Assembly (NCBI GenBank): GCA_023362775.1
Contig: JALMGJ010000003.1
Span: 181,199,725 to 181,263,724 of the forward strand
Reading direction: 5' to 3'
DNA: 64,000 nucleotides
Source: Charina bottae
Taxonomy: Eukaryota; Chordata; Lepidosauria; Squamata; Charinaidae
The stretch's first letter is position 1. Each line of letters starts with the position of its first letter. Positions 11,701 to 23,700 of the stretch are shown one piece after another. The notes beneath the pieces are model-generated. The model searched no databases. It saw only the letters and a list, made by a program, of their open reading frames with translations, and had not been told where the DNA came from. The position numbers were made by a program, and so were the translations under genes.

Positions 11701-14700
11701 ATGGCCCTAAATCCCACCCCCCTGTTCCGCCACTGAGATGGTACTTCCGGGTCTCCAGACAAACGCTGATGTAAACCACCATTGGCAGACAGCAGCCTCA
11801 CCTATGCCGGCCCGGCCTCTTCCCCTGTTAACTCTTTCCATGTCATTATCTCCGATACGAAACCCAGAAGCTTTGAATCGGAGACCATGACACAATCCAC
11901 AAAAATGAGTAAAAGACAGGCATAGATTAATAATGCAACACACCTTCATTTAGCAGAACATTTGGAATTTGAAACTTTGGTTGAATAAACAGCCATGTAA
12001 AGTCAGGTAAAGTAAAGGCTTGCTGTTTGGCCATAAATGCATCAAAATTATAAGTGTTCTCTGAGAACAGAGGTTGTTAAAGTATTTTGATCCTGTGTTA
12101 AATGTAATAAATTGCAAATTACAAGCCTGGAAGGAACTTTGCTTTTTGTGGCATAATCGTTTGTAGTCAAGTAGGTGATTCTTCTGGCTTTCTGTTCTTG
12201 TTGATAGTGTAGTAAGTAGCCTATAGGAAGGGTATGCTGAAAGACTGTGATAACATCCAGATTCTGCAAGCACCCTAAAGACAATGTAAAACAAAGAGAA
12301 AGGGCACTTGACTTGCCCAACCTTAAATTTTATTATGAGTTGATCTATTAAAATAACTAGTATATATTATCAGAAATGTTGGTTAAGATCCCATGGGTTA
12401 ATGTGGAGTTCAGTCCCCAGGTTTCCTCATCTATGGATACTTGTGTTCAGATAGTTAAAACCAAACTTTCTTAGCCCTTATTAAAACTCATTCTTAAATG
12501 TACAGAAGGATTGCATAAAAACTTTGGAATTGCCTGTGTCTCCTGTTCTGAGAACAAAGAACCAACAATTTGCTAAGATGGGGAACTTTTCAGAAATTAT
12601 ATGGATGTCTCGCACCCTGCGGATCACATATTACAAACATTCACTTGATTTCAGCCAGACTGAGGGGTTTCTCTGTTAAGGTACTCACTCACCAGATGAC
12701 TGCTCATAAATAAAATATGAACAATTTTATCAGGATTTAGGTTTGTGTTGAAGAGACAATAATTGTGAACTGATGATGGTGCTGTTGTACTGTTTATGGC
12801 CATGAATTTATTCTTTTTATAGGGCTGGGCAAAGCATTCAAAAGGGGCATTTCATTCAAGTGCATTGGTGTAACTGAAGCATCCCTCTTTAAAGCATTTA
12901 AGTTTGGTGTGGCTATTTTGAAGGCTTTTCCTGGTATCTCTGCATGTGGTGCATTTGCAACAGCTCACTGACAGTATTGTTCATGCTTTGCACAGCCCTA
13001 TTATTTTAGGTGTTTTATTGGGTACTATATTTTTACATTCAGTGTTTTTAATTTTTAATTTTATAGACTGAGAGTTCTAGTCCCGCCTTAGGCATGAAAG
13101 CCGGCTGGGTGACCTTGGGCCAGTCGCGCGCGCTCAGCCCAACTCACCTCACAGGGTTGTTGTTGTGGGGAAAATAGGAGGAGGAAGGAGTATTAGGTAT
13201 GTTTGCCGCCTTGAGTTATTTATAGAGATAATAAAGGCAGGATAGAATATACATAAATAAATAGAAACAGAAGTTATAAAATATTTATTCTTGTATTTTT
13301 AATTTACTTTCTGATCTTAAAAAAATGAACTCATTCAAAAATGCTCAATTTTGTGGTATAACATTAATTATCTCAATCAGAGCTTTCCAAACTGTGTGTG
13401 GCGACACAAAAGTGTGTCGCCACACACAGCGTGGTGTGTCGCCACACCACCCGGAAGCGGCGGCGCGTGCGTGCACGGCGGCAGCCGCTGCCGCCGTCGC
13501 CATTCACGCGTGCGCCGCCGGACACGCCGCCGCACCCCCCTGCGCCGCCGCACGCTCCCCCGCGCTGCCGCCGTGCGCGCTGCCGCACGTCCTCCTGTGT
13601 CACCGCCGTGTCGCTGCCGCACCGCCGCTGGCGTGTCGCCAGCGGCGGCACTTTGGAAAGCCCTGATCACAATAATTGTCAGAAATTGTACTATTTTATT
13701 CATCAAACCTTTAAACAAATTTGACTGTATTCTCCCCCCAACCGTGTCAGTACTGTTGCAAATTAAAAACCATCTATGCATCTTGAGTAACTCTGACTGA
13801 AAAAAATCTGATTATTATTTCTTTTACTGGGTATAGAATTGAAATCAAATTATGTATAGCAACTATTTGCCTATCTCTCTTTCCAAAATAAGTTGTCTGC
13901 CTACTTCTCCAGATGCATATAATCAGCCAATTGCAAACCACATTTCCAACATGTGCAGCATTTCCATAAATTTCATTAATTGTTTTTGGTGTCAAATTTA
14001 AACAATAAACCTGTAATTTACATCAACACCATACACTATACCGCTTCATATGTTTTTTAATCTATTAAGCCATTGTTGCTCCCACCATATCCATACCCCA
14101 CTTCATACATTCCTTCTCAGTTTTTAAAAATCTCATCAAGTCCATCCAACCATGACTTTCTCATTCATCCTTTTCCCCTCAATCCATTCACTCTTCATAT
14201 TTTTTGTTTGATCCTTGTTCATTCTGTGTGATCAAATCACCTTAATGTCTTTTTTTGATACTGTATTTACTTTTGTATTCAGTCCACATTCATACTTAAA
14301 ACATTTATTAAGAATCCCATTCCCACTGCATTCAGCTTACTTTTGTGGTTCTCCTGACATAACTCGACTCTCATTTCCAAGTGGGCAAACACAACACATT
14401 CATTCCTCACAACAGATCACATTCTACCCACGACAGTTTTACCAGAATTTGTATGTCTTAAAATTTGTCCATCCATTTCCCATCCTTGGTATAACTACCA
14501 ACTACTTGTCTAACTAATACGATCCTAGTTTGCTTCTCACTAACCTATATTCCTACTAGACTTAGACTATGTAACTATTCCTATCCTTCTCTAATACATA
14601 TAGTAGGATAACTGTGCTATCACCATTACTATCTAACTATAACTATTACTATTGGAAACTAACACTTCTGCTACTATCTCTAGCACAAGGCTCCTTTAAG

Positions 14701-17700
14701 AGGGCAGCTTTCTCACTTGCCCCTCTCCAGACGTTTGCTGCAAGGCTTCACTGCTGCTTGTCTTTTCCTCCAGACCTTCCACGTCTCTTTGGGAAAACAA
14801 ACACCTTTTTCTTCCCTTGGTTGCTGTCTTTCTCCTGTTTTGGCTGCCAGCTGTAAACTCCAAACATACACCAGCTCTTCATTCACATTCTGCTCTCTCC
14901 CTCGCCGCCTCCTCGCTCCCTCCTCTCTCCTTCTTCCCTCCCACCCCCAGCTGTTCCAAACAAAGGCTTTTTAACAGTCTCACTGCCATCCTTACGCTGA
15001 GAGAAGTTTGAAGTACAGGGGAGGAAGGTGATCCCAGGTGCCTGTAAACTTCCTAAAGCCTGTCCTTTCACACTCATCCACCACAAGTCTAACATCACCA
15101 CAAGCATTCCTTATATTCTTGCTTCTCTTTAGATCCTATACATCTTTTGCCTTTTGCTATACATTTATCCATAAATACATTGAACAACCAAGAGTACATT
15201 GCACATTCTTGTCTTACTCCCTTCTTAATGTTGAACCATTTGCTAAGCATTCCATTCATTCTCAGTCATGCTTTACTGCCATCATATACCACTTTTTCCA
15301 CGTTCAGCAACCAATCTTCACCTCCATATTCATGCAAAACATTCTATAATTCAAGTGCATTCATTTTATGTTTTCTCTGAATCAACAATTATTTTTCTTT
15401 CTGACATTCATACTTTCATTAGTGACCCTACCCATTCCATTTTCTGAAACTTCCAAGTTCATATAATTTTGTTCTGAACATTATGAGCTCACTGCTACTT
15501 TTCATAGATACACAAAAAAATCTAGATACACAAAAAAATCTAGATTATTCTAATGTTTCTGTGAGCAATTTATTTCCACTCAAAGAGATTGTGTTTTGGA
15601 TATCCCCCTTCCTAAAGTTATATATTCCACCCTGTCCCAGTGCCTGGGGGCTGTGAGGGCCTGGATGGGGAACAACAGGCTTCAGTTGAACCCTGGTAAG
15701 ACTGAGTGGCTGTGGATTGATGGCTTAGTGTCTTCTGGGAAATTATCATCTTTGGTTCTCGATGGGGTAGCACTACCCCGCTCAGAACCAGTGCGTAATC
15801 TGGGGGTTCTTCTAGACTCACGACTCCTGCTCGAAGAGCAGGTGGCAGTCGTGGCTAGGAGGGCTTGGTGGTTGGTGCGCCAATTACGCCCATTCCTGGA
15901 GTGCGATGCCCTCCATACAGTCAGTCACGCTCTTGTCATCTCCCACGTAGATTATTGCAATGCGCTCTACATGGGGCTACCCTTGAAGACTATCTGGAAG
16001 CTTCAGCTGGTGCAGAATGCGGCCACGCGGGCAGTATTGGGTGCTCCAAGATCTGCACATGTGACACCGTTGCTCCGCGAGCTACATTGGGTGCCGGTTT
16101 GCTTCCGGGTACAATTCAAGGTGTTGGTTATCACCTTTAAAGCCCTACATGGCATGGGACCAGAATACCTGAGGGACCGTCTTATCCCCATGTTATCGAC
16201 CCGCCCCACCCGGTCATCCAGAGAGGCCTGGCTACGTACCCCATCAATTAGAGAATGTCATCTGATGGGGTCTAGGAGGCGGGCCTTCTCTGTGACAGCG
16301 CCCACACTATGGAACAGCTTGCCCCCAGAGTTGAGACAGATCTCCTCCCTCCCGACATTTAGGAAAGAGCTGAAGACCTGGTTCTGCCGCCTGGCATGGG
16401 AGGGAGGGAGGGATAGTTCCTCCTGGAGATGGCTAATCCCGTGATTTTAATGTCCTTCTTTTAATGACATCTGGATTTATAATTATTCTTATATTGTTGT
16501 AATTTTATCTATATATTTTAATCTATTATTATCCTGTAAACCGCCCAGAGTCCCTATTCGGGAGATGGGCAGGGATAAATTTATATAATAAAATAAATAA
16601 ATAATAAATAAATATAATAATAAAATGCTCAGGTCAGTAGTGAGTCCCACACCTGATCTTTATAGTGACCTTTATTTGAGGGACTGCCTCTCCCCAGTTA
16701 CATCTACTCGTCTCATCAGATTTGGCAGAAGGGGCATGTTACGGGTCCCATCCACGAAGGAGTTTAATCTGACAGGACCCAGGAGGAGAGCCTTTTCTGC
16801 CATGGCACCTGCCCTCTGGAAATTTATCCCCCCTGAGGTTAGATTGGCCCCAACCCTGCTGGCCTTTAGAAAGTCCCTGAAGACATGGCTGTGCTATAAG
16901 GCCTGGGGATCCCATGAAGATAGGGAGCCCCAGGATAGTGAGAGGGGCGCGGTGGCTCAGCGGGTTAAACCACTGAGCCATTAGACTGCCGACCATAAGG
17001 TTGGCAGTTCGAAACCGCGTGGCGAGGTGAGCTCTCGTCACTAGCCCTAGCTCTCTGCCAACCCAGCGATTCGAAAGCTAATATAGCAAGTAGATAAATG
17101 GGTACCACTCACGTGGGGCAATTTGCGGGCGTCCATCAGAGGGTCGTCCTCGATCCAAGAAAGACCTGGAGAACGGTGATGGCGGCGGAGGACGACAGAT
17201 CCGGAAATAACAGCTCCTGGACGTCAGCAGCCGGCGCGGAGCGAGACATTCTGGGACGTGTAGTCCGATGCCTGCAGCTGAGGAGCCGGTTCCCTTCCCC
17301 TCTCCCTATCACGCGGTAAAAATTTGTATGCTGTATAATTTGTATGTAATTGAATTGTAAGCCGCCTAGAGTCCTCCAGTAGGGAGGGGATAGGCGGGGT
17401 ATAAATAAGACAAATAAATAAATAATAAATAAATAAATAGTGAGATGGCTATATTGTTTGTGAGCTGTAGGATGGCACTTTCATGTGTTTTTCATGTCTA
17501 TAACAGTTTTAACTGTTTTAATTGTTTTTACATTTATTTATTGGAGTTTGGTTTTTGTTGTTTTAACTTGTGAGCCGCCCAGAATCACATATTTGAGATA
17601 GGTAACTATATGAATTGAATTGAATTGCATTGCATTAAAACTACTGTATATATGATAGCAGAGAAGAATACAGAATACAGAGAAGAATACAGCAAAAAGT

Positions 17701-20700
17701 ATGAAGAATTAAATCATTGTGTTTTAAGTACTCTGCTTGTTAAAGCACTGATCCCTGTAATATAGGAATTCCCTTTGTTGGTCAGAAAACAGTACAAAAA
17801 GGATGCCAGGTAGCTATCTTCTGACTTCACACATTGCATAAGGGTTTTCATTTTTTTTTTTTATTGATTAGTCAAATTGACCTTATCAATACAGCAAGAT
17901 AGAATTAAAATATAAACAAAGCATAATCAAATGATAGGAAGGGATACAATAATAAAATAGGACACATATACAGTATATCTTATTATATATTTGAATTTGA
18001 ATTATCCATTCAGTCATACCCCACCCTTGGCGATTCCATAAGCTAACTCTCTCCATGATTTCTGATCTTGTACAGCTTCTTTCAGTTGCTTTAAATTTTG
18101 GGCTGTGTCTGCTTTGATTACATCCAACCAGCGTGTTCTTTGGTGTCCTCGTTGTCTTTTGCCACTGACCATTCCAAGCATAACGTCTTTCTCTAACGAT
18201 GTTGATCTCATGACATGACCGATGTAACTAAGTCTAAGTTTTGTTATTTTTCCTTCTAGTGACATGTCCGGTTTTATGCGCTTCAACACTTCTTTATTTG
18301 TTATCTTTGCAGTCCAAGGGATTCGCAAGAGCCTTCTTGCGGAGACTGATTATTTAACAACCATAAATACAAATCATAATCTTCCATTGATACTGCACAT
18401 ACAGAAAGATCTAATGCATAGCTTTCCAAACTGTGTGTCGCGACACTTTAGTGTGTTGCGAGACAGTTTAGTGTGTCGCGAGACAGTTTAGTGTGTCACG
18501 ACACAACCCGGAAGTGGACGTGCATGGCGGCGGCGGTGGTGTGTATAGCGGCGGCGGCAGCGACGACAGCAGCGGCGCACCATCAGCGCTTCTGCGTTTT
18601 AGCGGAAAACGCCACCACCGTGCACGCCGCCCCCGCACGCTGCCGCCGCCGTTGATCTGTCACCAATGGCGGCAGTTTGGAAAGCACTGATCTAATGTAA
18701 TGTGGTATGTTTTTATTTATTTATTTGCTTTTATTTATTTATTTAACACATTATCCAGGAGCTGTGTCAGTGCCGACCTGGTGAAGGAAACTGTTCTTGC
18801 TGTAAAGAGTGCATGCTTTGTCTAGGCACACTTTGGGATGAATGCTGTGACTGTGTTGGTAAGTTCATTCTTTTTCACCTCTACTCAAAAAGCTACTGTA
18901 CTTCCAGTGGTAATTTTCGATAGCTTAACAACTTTTAAAGTTCATGCCAAAAGTAGCACTGAAGCTGGATAGAATAATGGCTATTTTGTATTTAATCCAG
19001 TGTATAAATGAGTTTAAGATTAACCATTTATTAGGGAGGAAGTGATTTGTGAAGTACTGTAACTCTTGGTGCTTTGAGCCAAAATTCATGAAATGTATAC
19101 CTCATCCTATATAGGAGGAAAAAACTTTTGTTATAAATGAGAAAAGAGTGTATGCTTCAAGTCTTTTTGAGAAACTTTGTTTTGACTAGGCTTTTTCAAA
19201 GTTGGAAAAGCTGTGGTTTACGACATATAGATTGGGTAAACACAACGCACTTGACTAGACTCAAATGGGGTGGGTGGGGGGGTGGGGGTGGGTGGGTTGG
19301 TTGGTTGGTTGGTTGGTTGGTTTGCGATTCAACATGTAGTAACCCAGTCATTGTTTTAGAATGTTATATGAACAATGCAAACACCTTAAACTTTAATATG
19401 ATTTATTTGTTTGGGTGTAATATATTATGCAGACAGAGGAATTAATGTTTTGTTAATACAATCATGGCATGTTGTGTGACCCCCAGCTATCATTGTAGTC
19501 TGAAGTTTTTTTTATAAGAATTTTATTAAATTTGAAACAAAGATAAAAACTAAAAAAAAGCAAGAAACTACAAAAAATGGAAAAATTAAAAAAAAATGTA
19601 GAACACAAGAAAAAAGAATTTTAAAAATTACATACAAAGGTGACTTCTGACTTTCAACAGCAAGAATATACAGCAATTTCCATAATCAATCCCTTACTCT
19701 ATATCAAACCAAAATCCCATTATTTCTATAAACCCTTCCATTAACACATATACAAATCACTTATGCAATTGCTCCTTCCCCTTATATATATAAAAAAGAA
19801 ATATATGTATGTATGTATGTATGTGTTTGTGTGTGTGTGTGTGTGTGTGTACATACATACATACATACATACAGTATATATGTTTCTAAATCAGCTTCCC
19901 TCCCCATAAGACATTTATTTAATTATTTCCTTCCTGCTACTATTCTATATATTTCTGTCCACTGTAATAAAAACTAAATTATAAAAGATATAAATTGTCT
20001 GCTTTTATAATTAAAAGCAGTACACCAATCTTAACCTTATTAAACCTAAAAGACCAAGCAACAAATGTCTAGTAAATCTTAATCCAACTCATTAAAGAGA
20101 AATGAAATCATAATAACCATAAATCATTATCCATCCAATTACACATTCTTAAATTTTTACCCCACTTCAAGATACGAATCTTTAAAAAAAATCCAATAAA
20201 TCTTAATTCAAATCATTCAAGAAAAATGAAGTCATAAAAGTCTCATTGTCAATCCAATTAAACATTCTTAATTTTTACCCTATTTCGAAATAAACCAAAA
20301 CATCTATATATCTCCTTATTACACACAGGGCATTTTTCTTACAAAAATCAAACAGCCCAACTGCCCCCTTAAAATCACAGACTTCTCAGCAAAAGAAAAA
20401 CTCCCACAGGACAGATTCTCTTCTCTCCCATAACAATCCCTGAGAAAGCCATAACAAACAGCTCTTCTAGTAATCTGCAGCTCAAACTGTCGCTTCAGCC
20501 CCTTCAACACCAAAATGTAGTCCTCGTCTGGCATTACTTCAATTTTGCTGTCAGAAGAAAAATCTTCATCTTTATCAAGATCTCCATCTTCTTCCATAGA
20601 AACTTCAGCCAGATGACACATTTTAGAAATCATCTCTTCCCCAATGTAGAATAGAATAGAAAAGAATAGAATAGAATAATAACTTTATTGTCATCCCACT

Positions 20701-23700
20701 ATACACTATACAAGTGCACAATAGAATGAAATTTCATTGCAGTTGGCTCACAAATTCACTCAAGCAATAAAATATTAATGATAATAATAAAAAACCATAA
20801 TTACTATAAAATACCCATTCTTATAAAATATACATTCTTATAAAATATACATTCTTTAACTCACAATTTCAGTCAAACCTTAAAATACTAATAAAAATCC
20901 ATAATTACTATAAAATATACATTCTTTACATATCCAACATATTTCACCTAAAAGAAACTATTTGGCATTCAAGAATCCAATAGCCTGGGGGACAAAGCTG
21001 TCCTACATATCCTGCAGAATATTCTGATACAAATCTGAAAGAATCTCTTTATAGGTCTGCTCCAGTTCACAACAATCCTCCATGTTTCAGGCAGTAGACT
21101 ATAAAGCTCCCTAGATACTTAACTTGCACATATAGGAGTTAATAAGTTAATAAAAAACTTCCGAGTGAAATTGACAAGAGAAAGTACACTAACAAGCAGC
21201 TTCTAAAGAAAGTGAGCAGAGAGCTAGAAATTCAAAACAGCAATTTCAGTGTGCAGAAAAATATTAAATCTTTCAAATTTGGTACAAAAATAATAACAGG
21301 GAGGTAATTGTTCTCAATTCTCCTTAGTCTTTAAACGGGAAAACAAGCCAAAACTTTAAAAGATTTTAAAATTAATCCAGAAATAATTATAAACACCAAG
21401 AGAATCCGCTTCTTCTTACTGTAGAAAGCCTCTCTTAGGGTACAGAACTTTAAAAAAATATAAATTTGGTGATTTAGAAATGGGGGGGGGCTCAACCTAA
21501 TGTCCCTTTAAGGCTACAACGCAGCGTGGAAATGATGGTGTCCCCGTCTCCCGTCGTCTCTTACCGGATCATCGCGAACACTGTTTACGATTCTCTGGCT
21601 GCAAGACGGCGTTATGGAGCACAAATGGGATGATTCCAAGCATTTTCTAACCATGAAAATGTTCTAGTGTTACAGAAAGCTGCTCCCAGGTTCGGCTTAT
21701 GGTCACTCACTCCCACACTCACAGACTGTTGAGGCACACGGATCTGTCAGCTCCCCTTGCTTTCTACCTGAGTTTCCAGATAGGTGCGGCTTGAGCAGAC
21801 AAGACACGCAGCCCTGGTCAACAGCCAGGAAAAATATTAGGATTACACACACACATAACTTCCAACCGAACACTGAGGCACAACAGGTTCTTTGTAATAC
21901 ACGGAGACCCAGTGAATTTAAAGTAACAGCAAAACTTTACTGGTTGCAAGGTACATTTGCTCTTTCTCACATGTACACACACATATCCACACTTACCCAC
22001 GTCCTTCCAACTAGGCTGCCAGGCACTAGCCAGTGGGACGGAAGTTGTCAAGTCTGGATCCAAGAATGACTCGAGGAGTGGGCGGGCTTTAAAATAAAGG
22101 TAAAGGTTTTCCCCTACACAGTCATGTCTGACTCTAGGGGGCGGTACTCATCTCCGTTTCTTAGCCAAAGAGCCAGCGCTGTCCGAAGACGTTTCTGCGG
22201 TCATGTGGCCAGCATGACAAACACAGAACACTGTTACCATCCCACCAAAGTGGTACCTATTAATCTACTTGCATTTGCATGCTTTCAAATTGCTAGGTTG
22301 GCAAGAGCTGGGGTGAGAGTGGGAGCTCACTCCGTCACGCGGGGCTAGGGTCTTGAACCGCCGTCCTCCCGATTGACAAGCCTGGCGTCTTAACCACTGA
22401 CCCATCGCGCCCCTTTTATCTCCAAAAGTTCTTGCTTTGTTGATTCACAAGACTGGCAGCTGCTCTTGCCTTGTTAATTTACAAGTCTGGTAGCTGTTGA
22501 TGGGATTGAGGTGGGGGTTTCCATGTGCTCAGGCATCTACCTCCCCAAAGGGATGTTACAGACAAGATTCCTGGCTTTTGTCCTCTCTTGCTTACGTGCC
22601 TGCTTCATCTTTAGGTTATGGCAGCTTCAGCCTAGTCTCACACTAGGACTGAAGATGAAGCCTGCCTGTGCCCCACCCAAAAAAACTGTGTTGTCAGATC
22701 TGCTTGCAGAGCTCGTGGACACACTGGTCTGTCGGCCATGTCCCCCACCGGAAGCCCTGTAGTCTGAAGTTCTTAATGCATCTTTCTTTGATTTTCCAGT
22801 GCTATTAAATGTTCACGAATGGCACGTGCACAGCTGTCTGCTTATGGAAATATACCCATAGCAATGTACAACAACTTCAGAGCAAAGATGGGGATTTAAT
22901 AATGTTAATTTATGATCTCAGCTTGGTTCTTTCAGCTAATATGAAAAGCTAAATTCCCAACTGTAAAGAATTACATTGAGGCCTTAAGGGAAGCTGAGTC
23001 TTCATTTTCTAAAGTTGTTTGGGGGAGAGATGATCCTCTCCACAGATTTTACAGCTGCATCACGCTGTGATAATGTTGACCTGCTTGATGTTGTGACCGA
23101 GCTCATTCTTGCTGTAATGCCAAGCTAATCTGAGAGAGTTGAATTGTTTGTTTTATGAAGACTCGTTGAGACAGAGTTGGGATTCATCACAAGCCAGATT
23201 TATTTGGAAAGAGAATGAGGAGGCTCTGTGTTTAAGTGTCTCTAGGCCAGTTCATAAATTATGGGAGAAATTAGATTGCTGATTTCCTATTATTTGAGTT
23301 ATATGCCGTTCCAATAAATATCAGTAAGAAGGAACTGTAGAATAAAAGGAAATCTTATAAGTACTTACCACATAAAAAACAGTAGCTCTCTAGGAAAGTA
23401 ATGGTCAACATTGGTATGGAAAAAACTGTGCTAACCATCCACCCCTGTTGCTTGTAATTGATGTTAATATAGGGATTTAGCTGGAGTGAGTTATCCTGTT
23501 CCAATAATTAAGTGGATTCCTGCTTGGAAGAACTTGTTGGATAAGACAGCTTCCCTTCCTGTAAGAATTTCATTGGAAGCCAGAGCTTCCCAGACAAAGA
23601 ATGGAAGGTGCAAAAAAGAAGTGCCAGATTTAAACTGCAGTGAGAATTAAAGGGGATTGTACTGTCAGATTGACAGAGGGCAGTCAACCGCTCAAAAAGC

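Larger units (their letters stand above)
19508..22757 (-). mobile_element. L1-like LINE insertion, nested, protein-dead
   Basis: An exact 14-bp target duplication, TGTAGTCTGAAGTT, bounds the block (19494-19507 and 22758-22771). In minus orientation it ends at the left in an A-rich tail (ATTTAATAAAATTCTTAT, then A run) as L1 does. The only long frame (20319-20633, minus) is acidic and may be an ORF1 remnant. A CR1-L3-like piece and a SINE have inserted into it. The L1 label rests on tail and duplication rather than on reverse transcriptase sequence, none of which is present. Confidence 0.6.

Noticed and set aside
13325..13800. Five overlapping frames up to 149 codons, Ala/Arg/Pro-rich
   Set aside because: All fall on the GC-rich core of hAT copy 2, so they reflect composition and not coding.
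16960..17040. tRNA gene
   Set aside because: The tRNA-like A and B boxes belong to SINE heads. No cloverleaf with an acceptor stem was found.
19137..19445. 102-codon frame through the GGGT tract
   Set aside because: Driven by simple sequence and without domain features.
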